Shown here: one piece after another, positions 56,397 to 64,000 of the stretch | Layout: each line of letters opens with the position of its first letter | Numbering within the stretch: the stretch's first letter is position 1 | Assembly: GCA_949825025.1 (NCBI GenBank) | Contig: OX463781.1 | Coordinates: forward strand, 38,775,950 to 38,839,949 | Reading direction: 5' to 3' | DNA length: 64,000 bases | DNA from: Siphlonurus alternatus | Taxonomy: Eukaryota > Arthropoda > Insecta > Ephemeroptera > Siphlonuridae | Notes under the pieces: model-generated | The model's database searches: none | What the model was told of the DNA's origin: nothing | What the model saw: only the letters and a program-made list of their open reading frames with translations | Translations under genes and position numbers: made by a program

Positions 56397-56659
56397 ATAC
56401 AATTTGAACGCATCTTTTGTAACTACCTTTATAATTTATGCTACCACAGGCTAATGGTTGCCACCCCTACTTCCCTGCTACATTCTCGTACGTTGAGGCT
56501 GCGGTGTGCGAAGATTTGGTGTGGACCACAGCCTCCTTCAAGAGATCATCTCGCCGCTTTCACCACAGGGATCAATCCGGCGAGCAAGTAAGCTGACGAC
56601 TGTGTTGATAAGCATTTACAATTTGCTACTAAGAACATTAAATTGTTAAATTTATGCCT

Positions 56660-56927
56660 CTAGTTGAACAATTACTTCTTCAACTCGTCCTTTACACTCT
56701 ATAAACATAATCTTTTATACCTCAAAAAACACATCTTATTTCCTCGTCGCTCAAAGTGAGAATGAAATGAAAACAATATTTCTAACATATTATGCTCAAT
56801 AAGAGGAAAAAATACGTAATCACGTCATTTTCCCTTTTTTTACTAAAAAAGATGATTCAAAATACGAGGAAATTAAACGAGGAGAGAGCTTAATAGCGAT
56901 TAAAAGATGAAATTTATTTCAACTCGG
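56660..56927. repeat. MITE-like element, family K copy 3
   Basis: TAGTTGAACAATTACTTCTT to TTTATTTCAACTCGG, collinear with 1731-1988. Contains TTTCCTCGTCGCTCAAAGTG. Confidence 0.7.
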
Positions 56928-56954
56928 GGGGAAGCTTTCAATTTTTAAATACGG

Positions 56955-57275
56955 TAACTTGACACTTGACGTAGTGGTATATATACATATAGTAAAGAAA
57001 GAAAGTCGTAAGTTTGATCCCAGGCGCTGCAAATTTTTCCACTTGGAAATTAACTAAAGAACACCCACTCGTGCTTCCAGTACGTGATTGATGGCATTCT
57101 TCATCAATTGCCAACCCTCCTGACTGAAGTTTTCACAGTTTCCTCAGTCAAAACCAGACAAATGCTGAGATGGATTGCTATTGACCATGCTTTGGAAGGG
57201 ACCCACAAAATCCTAAACAATACTGTAGGTCGTGTTCACGTCCACGAAGAGTCGGGAAGTTAAATTTATTCAATT
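56955..57275 (+). mobile_element. tRNA-headed SINE, family T copy 2
   Basis: ACTTGACGTAGTGGTATATA (A box) and TAAGTTTGATCCCAGGCGCT (B box) lie 40-45 bp apart, with a TATA-rich replacement of the anticodon arm. The body has GAACACCCACTCGTGCTTCC, the core (CTGAAGTTTTCACAGTTTCC) and CCACGAAGAGTCGGGAAGTT, collinear with copy 1. Confidence 0.78.
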
Positions 57276-57587
57276 AAGACCAGTACCCTACAACAGAATT
57301 CAGTTAAGAAATTATTAATGAATTTAATATTAAGATTTAATAATAAAAATTCTCTTCAACAAGTATTTTTAGAAAAATAAAAGAAATAATGATTTCCTTT
57401 AATAATTTATTTTTCTACGTTTGAAGAAGTAAAAACATTTCTTCGTATTACATAATAATAATAAAATTTATTTTATTTTTTACTTACACCACCACAATGG
57501 AAAATTTTATAAAAAACAAAATAAAAATCTCAAAAATATTTCAAATATAAAAATACCAATATCAATATCTCAAGTATTTTATATGTT
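57276..57587. other. AT-rich intergenic, nothing recognised
   Basis: No feature could be supported. Confidence 0.4.
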
Positions 57588-57772
57588 ATATAATATAAAA
57601 AATTATATCCGACTTAAATCCATTATATAACCTTTGGTTAGTCAATAATTTATATGGTTTTATCCTTATATATATGTGTAAGGATTTTCATAGAAGCTTT
57701 AGGATTGACCGGAGATGAAATGTTGTTTTCAGTATCACAAACTTTGCTTTCTTTTCTCTCTTGTTTGCTCTT
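57588..57772 (+). repeat. Duplicated segment X, copy 1
   Basis: About 185 bp (GTTATATAATATAAAAAATT through TTGCTTTCTTTTCTCTCTTG) recur at 61789-61978 with few differences. Here it precedes a GC-rich stretch; in the second copy it is joined directly to segment Y. Confidence 0.8.
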
Positions 57773-57961
57773 TTTGGTTTTTTTTGGCCTCCGAACTCTT
57801 CCGGTGCCCTGCGCTGGCCGTGGGCGGTGGAGGTCTTTGCCCGGTGAACTTTTTTTGCTGCCGAGTCGTGTTCGATTCCAGACACTGGACACCGTTTCGG
57901 CAGTGCACGCCGACCGTGAGGTTACGTTTGGAGATTTGGGCTCTTCGGTGTCGTGTGGTCT

Positions 57962-58113
57962 GTCGCAATAGCATGACATCCTCACTACACGGCCACGACA
58001 ACACACCCCGCATCAACACTCGAACACACGGTGATTCAAAACACAGACCAGTGGTCTGTTGATGCGTGGTGTGTTGTCGTGGCCGTGTAGTGAGGATGTC
58101 ATGCTATTGCGAC
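57962..58113. repeat. Strong inverted repeat, about 60-bp arms
   Basis: GTCGCAATAGCATGACATCC, TCACTACACGGCCACGACAA and CACACC oppose their complements, ending GGATGTCATGCTATTGCGAC, around a loop of about 35 bp. GC-rich, non-coding; the frames seen on both strands mirror each other. Confidence 0.85.
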
Positions 58114-58579
58114 GTATTACGTGTCACTTTGATGTGTTATGGCCCTCTATCATGCACTTTGAATCACAAATGTGGACATTGTGGACACGGGTGACCTTGT
58201 GCCGTGTGACTCCACGGCTAGGGGATCTCCTCCCTGAATTCATCTTTTCGTTGGTTTCGATTTGTGTTTTCTGATACGTAAACATGCAACACAAAACGTA
58301 TCAGTGCTACTTTTTCCATTTTTTATACATACAGTGTTTCCTGCCATTGGAAAGTTTATGGTTACCAACTTCAACAGCTTCTTTGTCTTCCAAGTTTGAA
58401 TGTTGGTGGAAAAATTCAAGTCTACCATTGGTAGAAAGAGTTCTGCTAACTGGGATTGACTGAAGCTTTTGCATATCGCCAATGTTTTGAAATTATTAAC
58501 TTTCTTTGTGTGACTGCTGCCATCCCATTGACTGCTTCTGTTTAGAGGCAACATTGCAAAAGGGGATCTGACTGCTCAG

Positions 58580-58675
58580 TGCAGTGATGTGAAATTCGCG
58601 CGAAGATTGGTCCGCGAAAATGCGCATGCGAATATCCGCGCAAGTGCGCGCATATGTGCGTAAGATAGTTTCAAG
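58580..58675 (+). promoter_or_regulatory. CpG-rich promoter-like block, copy 1
   Basis: TCGCGCGAAG, GTCCGCGAAAATGCGCATGC, CGCGCAAGTGCGCGC: dense CpG and GCGCATGCG (NRF-1-like palindrome) just before TTCAAGATGGTGGCC (YY1-like, ATG at 58676). CpG-rich DNA with NRF-1 and YY1 sites is typical of animal core promoters, but activity is inference. Confidence 0.35.
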
Positions 58676-58789
58676 ATGGTGGCCGTCGGCAAATGGAATC
58701 ACGTGAGCACAGATATTGTAGACATTCAGAAGTTCGATATTGTTCCCATAGATGGAGATGGTAGCACATTCCAAGCAAACTACTTTCAG
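58676..58789 (+). other. Candidate 38-codon first exon downstream of CpG block
   Basis: The frame MVAVGKWNHVSTDIV onward is open for 38 codons to a donor-like CAG/GTGTGA, where a stop follows at once if unspliced. The duplicate (60523-60641) carries 5 extra bases (near 60608), so the frame is not conserved. Against a real coding exon: no downstream exon was found. Confidence 0.2.
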
Positions 58790-59404
58790 GTGTGACTTAA
58801 TTATTATAACTTATATAAAATTGATTATTTTCGTAAATAATGTTAGGATTTACTCCCAATTAGGTCTAGGGGGGTTATAAAATTAAGGTGTAAGTAATGC
58901 GGGTTGCATACTTTCAGGGGCATGTAAGTGAGGGTTGCCTACCTTTAGGGATAACTAATAATAACTTATAAAAACGAATATTTTCGTAAATAATGCTCGG
59001 ATCATCTCCCAATTAGGACTAGGGGGGTTATCAAATTAAGGTGTAATTAATGCGGGTTGCATACTTTCAGGGGCATGTTGGTTGAGGTTTGCCTACTTTC
59101 AGGGGCAATTCGCGTTCAGTGCATCATAGCATTACGAGGTTTAATTACAACTGGCCACCTCTTTGTGTTGAAGATGGGCAGTGTCCGGAGTAAGCCCATT
59201 GCCTTGCTCGCTCGATCACGACCGGATGCTAAGAAAATAATGAACTCGAATCTCCCCAAACTCCTTAAAAAAATTATTAAATAAAACAAAATAAATAATA
59301 ATAAAATAGTAGGGGCCTAACAACTGCGTCTGAGCCTGTTCATCTTCGCTAATTTAAAACACTATAATATCTGTCAACATATTATAGGGCTGAGAGATTT
59401 TTGG

Positions 59405-59573
59405 AAGTGAATCACTGCACTGGGTGGAAAGCAAGACGAATTTATCCCAGGGAGGGAGCGGCGTATTTTTATACTTGAAATGGTCACCCATCCAAGTATT
59501 AACCACGCTTGACGTAGCCTGAATTCAGTGATCTAACGAGAACCGGTCAATGCATAACGCCACGCTCCACCTC
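59405..59573 (-). mobile_element. 5S-headed SINE, family B, 5' part only
   Basis: GAATCACTGCACTGGGTGG, GGTCACCCATCCAAGTATTA, CCACGCTTGACG and GATCTAACGAGAACCGGTCA, ending CGCCACGCTCCACC. The core and tail are absent. Duplicated at 61231-61376. Confidence 0.8.
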
Positions 59574-59580
59574 TACTCTG

Positions 59581-59862
59581 AATTACTCTGAATTTTTTTA
59601 GATTTTTATGAGTCCTGCAACTATTTCTAAATAATTATTGAACGTTCTGTAATTTAGGTTGGCACCCCTGAATCGTTAATAAAAAGGATAGGACGGAGAC
59701 GCCTGTTGACGCCTCCAGGGGGCGTAGCAGCACATTTAATAATTATTTAAAAATAGTTCTGAGTTTCAAAAAAATCTGGAAAAAATCAGAGTAGCATAAT
59801 TTGGTACCTTCATTTCATTTCTGTAATAAAAAAATTTCATGTAGGTTGTTCATTTTCCATTA
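59581..59862. repeat. Family D MITE, left end lost
   Basis: The right arm GGAAAAAATCAGAGTAGCAT and the AATTATTGAACG / AATAATTATTT words match 7650-7951. The left outer end is replaced by SINE sequence. Centre: GGACGGAGACGCCTGTTGAC, CTCCAGGGGGCG. Confidence 0.65.
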
Positions 59863-59995
59863 AAATACCGTTATGATATCACGTACTGAATACTTATATA
59901 GATGGCAACATATGATTGACAAAATTAATTAAAAGACTTGAAACCAAACGAGCGTAAGCGAGTTTACACCCCACCCCTAGTCTTATATATTAAGA

Positions 59996-60339
59996 AGCAC
60001 TTTGAAAACCCCAAATTTCCAATGCTTTTCTTATGGCGAACGCCAGATCGGCTTGACAGACCCCTTCCCCCCTTCGGAACTCGACGAGACCTTCTGGGGG
60101 GGTCGTCGGTAGGGGCCGCCGGGGGAGGGTGACGTGCACTAAGGTCCACGTTTGGGGGCGAGGGACGGGGGCGAATTTTCCCCGGGTGGTGTGCCTCCGG
60201 GGGAAAGCTGATAAATCTCCGAGTTCGTGTTTTCGCGTCTCCTCATCTGGGTTTTTGGATACGTTAAGATGCAAGGCAAAAAGTTACGAGACGTTTTGGA
60301 CGGTGGCTGCCCGCAAATGGAATCACGTGACCACAGAAA
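59996..60339. other. GC-rich unique spacer between duplicated segments
   Basis: 60020-60240 is very GC-rich (GGGGGGGTCGTCGGTAGGGG, GGGACGGGGGCGAATTTTCC). Frames on both strands are arginine/proline-rich and unrecognised. Near 60303-60330 a piece of segment Y (GCCCGCAAATGGAATCACGT) already appears, so the boundary itself is a partial duplication. Confidence 0.4.
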
Positions 60340-60426
60340 TTATTAACTTTCTTTGTGTGACTGCTGCCATCCCATTGGCTGCTTCTGTTTAGAGGCAACG
60401 TTGCGAAAGGGGATCCGACTGCTCGG

Positions 60427-60522
60427 TGCAGTGATGTGGAATTCGCGCGAAGATTGGTCCGCGAAAATGCGCATGCGAATATCCACGCAAGTGCGCGCAT
60501 ATGTGCGTAAGATCGTTTCAAG
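60427..60522 (+). promoter_or_regulatory. CpG-rich promoter-like block, copy 2
   Basis: Same motifs as 58580-58675 (TGCGCATGCG, GTGCGCGCATATGTGCG, then TTCAAGATGGTGGCC). Nearly every CpG is retained between copies. Confidence 0.35.
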
Positions 60523-61230
60523 ATGGTGGCCGCCCGCAAATGGAATCACGTGAGCACAGATATTGTAGACATTCAGAAGTTCGATCTTCTTTCCATAGAT
60601 GGAGATGCCACGGTAGCACGTTCCAAGCAAACTACTTTCAGGTGTGACTTAATTATTATATAACTTTATATAAAATTGATTATTTTCGTAAATAATGCTC
60701 GGATTTACTCCCAATTAGGTCTAGGGGGGGTTATAAAATTCAGGTGCAAGTAATGCGGGTTGCATACTTTCAGGGGCATGTAGGTTGTGGTTGCATACTT
60801 TCAGGGGCATGTAAGTGAAGGTTGCCTACCTTTAGGGGTAACTTATAATAACTTTATATAAAAACGAATATTTTCGTAAATAATGCTCGGATCATCTCCC
60901 AATTAGGTCTAGGGGGGTTATCAAATTAAGGTGTAATTAATGAGGGTTGCATACTTTCAGGGGCATGTAGGTTGGGGTGGCCTACTTTCAGGGGCATTTC
61001 GCGTTCGGTACATCATAGCATTACGAGGTTTAATCACAACTGGCCACCTCTTTGTGTTGAAGATGGGCAGTGTCCGGAGTAAGCCCATTGCCTTGCTCGC
61101 TCGATCACAACCGGACGCTAAGAAAATAATTAACTCGAATCTGCCCAAACTCCTTAAAAAAATTATTAAATAAAATAAAATTAATATTATAATAATAATA
61201 AAATAGTAGGGGCCTAACAACTGCGTCAAC

Positions 61231-61376
61231 ACGAATTTCTCCCAGGGAGGGAGCGGCGTATTTTTATACTTGAAATGGTCACTCATCCAACTATTAACCA
61301 CGCTTGACGTAGCCTGACTTCGGTGATCTAACGAAAACCGGTCAATGCACAACGCTACGCGGCGCTCCACCTCTAC
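61231..61376 (-). mobile_element. 5S-headed SINE, family B, 5' part (duplicate)
   Basis: Duplicate of 59405-59573: GGTCACTCATCCAACTATTA to GCGGCGCTCCACC, with the first bases deleted. Confidence 0.78.
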
Positions 61377-61661
61377 TCTGAATTTTTTTTTATTCTTATG
61401 ATTCCTGCAACTATTTTTAAATAATTATTGAAAGTTCTGTAATTTAAGTTGGCACCCCTGAATCGTTATTAAAAAGGATAGGACAGAGACGCCTGTTGAC
61501 GCCTCCAGGGGGCGTGGCAGCACATTTAATAATTATTTAATTATTTAAAAATAGTTGTGTGTTTCAAAAAAAAAAAAAAAAAAGGAGAAAATCAGAGTAG
61601 CATAATTTGGTACCTTCAATTCATTTCTGCAATAAAAAATTTTCATGTAGGTTGTCCATTT
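61377..61661. repeat. Family D MITE, left end lost (duplicate)
   Basis: Duplicate of 59581-59862, with an A-run expanded to about 17 near 61567-61583. Confidence 0.65.
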
Positions 61662-61788
61662 TGCATTAAAACACCGTTATGATATCACGTACTGAATACT
61701 TATATAGATGGCAACGTATGATTGACAAAATTATTTAAAAGACTTGAAAGCAAACGAGCGTAAGCGCGAGTTTACACCCCACCCCTAG

Positions 61789-61978
61789 TATGTTATATAA
61801 TATAAAAAATTATATTCGACTTAAATCCATTATATAACCTTTGATTAGTCAATAACTTATGTAATGGTTTTATCCTCATATATATGTGTAAGGATTTTCA
61901 TAGAAGCTTTAGGAATTGACCGGAGATGAAATGTTGTTTTCAGTATCACAAACTTTGCTTTCTTTTCTCTCTTGTTTG
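61789..61978 (+). repeat. Duplicated segment X, copy 2
   Basis: Matches 57588-57772. Ends at TTGTTTGCT, after which this copy runs to a GA microsatellite instead of the GC-rich stretch. Confidence 0.8.
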
Positions 61979-61997
61979 CTGGTTTGTAAACTTTGAT

Positions 61998-61999
<2 letters not shown>

Positions 62000-62078
<79 letters not shown>
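62000..62078. repeat. (GA)n microsatellite
   Basis: About 39 GA units. Confidence 0.96.
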
Positions 62079-62080
<2 letters not shown>

Positions 62081-62521
62081 GTAATAGTGTTATATGTAGT
62101 GTGAGTTTCTCTTTCAATCCTTCTGGAGATAATCAAAAGAAGGAAGGTAGAGGATTAAAGTCTATGCTTGAGAAAGAGGGTGTGAGATTTCATGTGATCG
62201 TGCGGGCAAGAGAGAAAGAGAGAGAGAAGAGAGAGAAAGACGTGTCAATGCTTCATCACGGCTGTCTATTCAGCAACTACCACCTCGCCTCGACGTGTGT
62301 GCAAAAGGGGAAAAGGGGCGGGGCTGCTATGGTAGACCCTCATGGTTCACATCAAATTAGCAGCATTGTTGCTGAGGGAGAGAGAGAGAGGCAGGAAAAG
62401 GCTGCTGTGTGGAGACTTGATATGACAAAGACATACCTCACTGACATGGTGGCTGAAATCAATGAAAAAAATAAAAATATATTCTATCTTGCAACAAGTA
62501 TTTTATTGTTAATTTTATACA
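62079..62521. other. Unrecognised GC-richer segment
   Basis: An open frame runs through it from the GA tract (to 62526), but it begins in repeat translation, ends in MITE sequence and shows no known domain. Not called as a gene. Confidence 0.35.
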
Positions 62522-63108
62522 GTTGAAATAAATATATCAACTTACTATTAAGCTCTTCTCTCGTCTAATGAGATATTAGAATGTGAAAATTTTAGTGGCT
62601 TAATCGAAAGAAGGGGTAAAAATATGATGGTGCTTTGAATTTTTTTAGATTTTTCTAAGACTGGGAACTATTTTTAAAAAATTATTGAAAGTCTATTTTA
62701 TGACGTCACGGGCGGCACTGCACTATCCTTTTTCTTAAGGAGTGCCGCCCGTGACATTATCAAAATAGACTTTCAATAATTTTTTTAAAAATGGCACGTG
62801 GTCTCAGAAAAATCTAAAAAAATTCACAGTACCATATTTTTACACCTTCTTTCGATTAAGCCACTAAAATTTTCATATTCTAATATCTCACTTCCTCTAT
62901 TTTTGCAACATTTTAGAGAAAAAAAATAGGGAAAAAGACGAGATTATAATGGTCTTGTCTTCTTCTTGAGCATAAAATGTTAAAAATGTAATATTGTCTC
63001 GCCATTTTATCCTCACTTTGAGCAAGGAAGAAATAAAATGTGTTTGGAGGTAAAAAGATTAGGTTTAGACTTGTAAAGGATGAGTTAAAGATTAAATTTT
63101 TCAACTAG
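62522..63108 (-). repeat. Family K MITE-like element, split by a palindrome
   Basis: Minus-strand copy. The left part GTTGAAATAAATATATCAAC then AAGCTCTTCTCTCGTC matches the end of copy 3. The right part (from 62891) matches the rest and ends TTTTTCAACTAGGG. Between them sits the 322-bp family D element. Confidence 0.75.
62569..62890. repeat. 322-bp palindromic MITE, family D subfamily, nested
   Basis: TGAGATATTAGAATGTGAAA opposes TTTCATATTCTAATATCTCA. The arms have GTGGCTTAATCGAAAGAAGG, GAAAGTCTATTTTATGACGT and GGGCGGCACT with complements. Close relative of 41040-41508. Confidence 0.88.
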
Positions 63109-63479
63109 GGTATCTTAAATGTTAATAAATAAAAATAATTCATATTTATAATAATTTTATCAATCATAACGTGTTGTTACTAAATAAAAATAAACGTTCT
63201 ATATAAATTAATTTTGATTTTGGAATTTTAATATAAGTTGAAAATTATCTCATCTAGGGAAGGAATATTAAAATTTATTTTCCACATTTCTAGATGTATA
63301 GAAATTAGAAATATTTATTTGATCGTTAGGCAGTATACAGTGAGTAAATCACAATACAAACATAGATTTTGTCAATACAATATATAAATAAATAATATAT
63401 TTAGATAATAATTAATATATAAAAGCCCAAATATGTATGTCATTTCCAGATTCTTACAAGTTAGATATATTTACATTAT
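63109..63479. other. AT-rich intergenic, nothing recognised
   Basis: No feature could be supported. Confidence 0.4.
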
Positions 63480-64000
63480 TTTAATATTTATTATAGATTG
63501 AATCACAAATATATAATTTTTTATGCAATAGACTATTATGAATATTGTTCAACATTTTTTCTGGAGACAAATTTAAGCATATCAGTACATGTTATTCTGT
63601 AATCACAGTGAAAAAAATCTTTTACATCATAATATTCTTTAAAGATTAGTACTCTTTTTAACACATTTTTAAATAAAGTGTTATTTTTTACATTTTTTTA
63701 CATGTTATTTTTTTTCGGAGCAAGACAGGCAGAAAGTCATAAAACTTTGCTGATTGATAGTATGGACTTTTTTCAAAATTAGCAGATAAATGAGATGGTA
63801 CTACTGTTTTATTTTTATTACGTGGATTATATAAATGAATATCTCTATTTTCTGTAAATTGGTCCATATTTTTTCTTTTGAACATTATTAAATTAAAGAT
63901 ATATATAGATGGCATTGTCATAATACCCAAATCAGCAAAATGTGATCTACAAGATTCACGTGACTTTAACTTTTTCATAATTCTAACCGATCTTTTCTGC
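63480..64000 (-). pseudogene. Jockey/CR1-type LINE C-terminal fragment, runs off the window
   Basis: From 64000 leftwards: QKRSVRIMKKLKSRESCRSHF, LGIMTMPSIYIFNLIMFKRK, YNPRNKNKTVVPSHLS and YYQSAKFYDFLPVLLRKK, homologous to the LINE fragment at 41795-42574 (LQKRALRTILKFKTRDS; LTLPSLYILKCALF; TAKIYDFF). Stops and frame changes follow from 63688 to about 63480. The upstream reverse transcriptase may lie beyond the window edge. Confidence 0.75.

Larger units (their letters stand above)
58490..59995 (+). repeat. Duplicated segment Y, copy 1
   Basis: About 1.5 kb, repeated at 60340-61788 in the same orientation. It contains in order a CpG-rich block, a block present twice (TTTTCGTAAATAATG, CCCAATTAGG, GGGTTGCATACTTTCAGGGG), a GTTACGAGG-like/LINE-tail-like part, a partial family B SINE (minus) and a family D arm. 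The identical order of old repeats in both copies proves segmental duplication rather than independent insertion. Confidence 0.9.
60340..61788 (+). repeat. Duplicated segment Y, copy 2
   Basis: Collinear with 58490-59995, with small indels (an extra GGGGTTATAAAATTCAGG-type block near 60725-60800, and loss of the first 35 bases of the SINE part). Joined directly to segment X copy 2. Confidence 0.9.

Noticed and set aside
57800..57900. Possible tRNA-like B box (GTGTTCGATTCCAGACAC)
   Set aside because: No convincing A box or anticodon arm upstream; left as an isolated match.
59990..60274. 94-codon minus-strand frame in GC-rich spacer
   Set aside because: Arginine/proline-rich composition expected from GC-rich DNA; not repeated elsewhere and no motif.
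58240..60630. Paired minus-strand frames of 92-104 codons in both Y copies
   Set aside because: Similar between copies only because the DNA is duplicated; differences fall without preference for silent changes and no domain is recognisable.
61993..62526. 177-codon plus-strand frame
   Set aside because: Begins inside a GA microsatellite, ends in the family K element, has no known domain; treated as chance.

Overview
The window looks like AT-rich, gene-poor nuclear DNA from an animal, probably an invertebrate. It has long GA/CT, TA and AAT microsatellites, SINEs with RNA polymerase III-type heads, GT-AG introns in a broken THAP gene, non-LTR retrotransposons and dozens of nested inverted-repeat DNA elements. 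Nothing bacterial or phage-like is visible. I found no convincing intact host protein-coding gene; the only long, clearly real reading frames belong to transposable elements. The species cannot be named from the sequence.

Layout. 1-15 kb is AT-rich DNA with many small palindromic (MITE-like) elements, CT and TA microsatellites, three SINEs, and a hAT-like element with a perfect 8-bp target duplication (4238-4842). 15.05-17.6 kb holds a five-exon THAP-domain pseudogene between imperfect terminal inverted repeats. 19.7-26.3 kb holds two head-to-head non-LTR retrotransposons of the restriction-like-endonuclease type (R4/Dong-like), next to AAT/TAA microsatellites. One has an intact 1157-codon ORF; the other is 5'-truncated but open. 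26.5-29.4 kb is a 2.9 kb element with perfect 32-bp terminal inverted repeats and reiterated TTTTGCCAGA motifs. It has been invaded by a SINE that was itself split by a 654-bp foldback, by a second SINE, and by a small hAT-like palindrome. 29-44 kb is mostly AT-rich with dispersed MITEs, tRNA-type SINEs and a LINE 3' fragment. 44.9-46.3 kb is a hAT element with a transposase remnant flanked by reiterated GGATCC-type arrays and bounded by an exact 8-bp duplication. 47.9-48.9 kb has a full-length 5S-headed SINE with its target duplication. 50.3-52.7 kb has overlapping large palindromes. 55.8-57.3 kb has two copies of a tRNA-headed SINE. 57.6-62 kb is a duplicated CpG-rich module. 62.5-63.1 kb is a MITE inserted in another MITE, and the window ends in a LINE fragment.

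How it fits together. Most of what can be explained is layered transposition. At least four SINE families, with 5S rRNA-like or tRNA-like heads, share one central domain, so this genome appears to recombine pol III heads onto a common body. Several palindromic families carry TGACGTCA. The points most worth following are the THAP gene remnant inside inverted repeats, the TAA-associated R4/Dong-like pair, the shared SINE core, the repeat-amplifying hAT elements and the duplicated CpG-rich promoter-like module.
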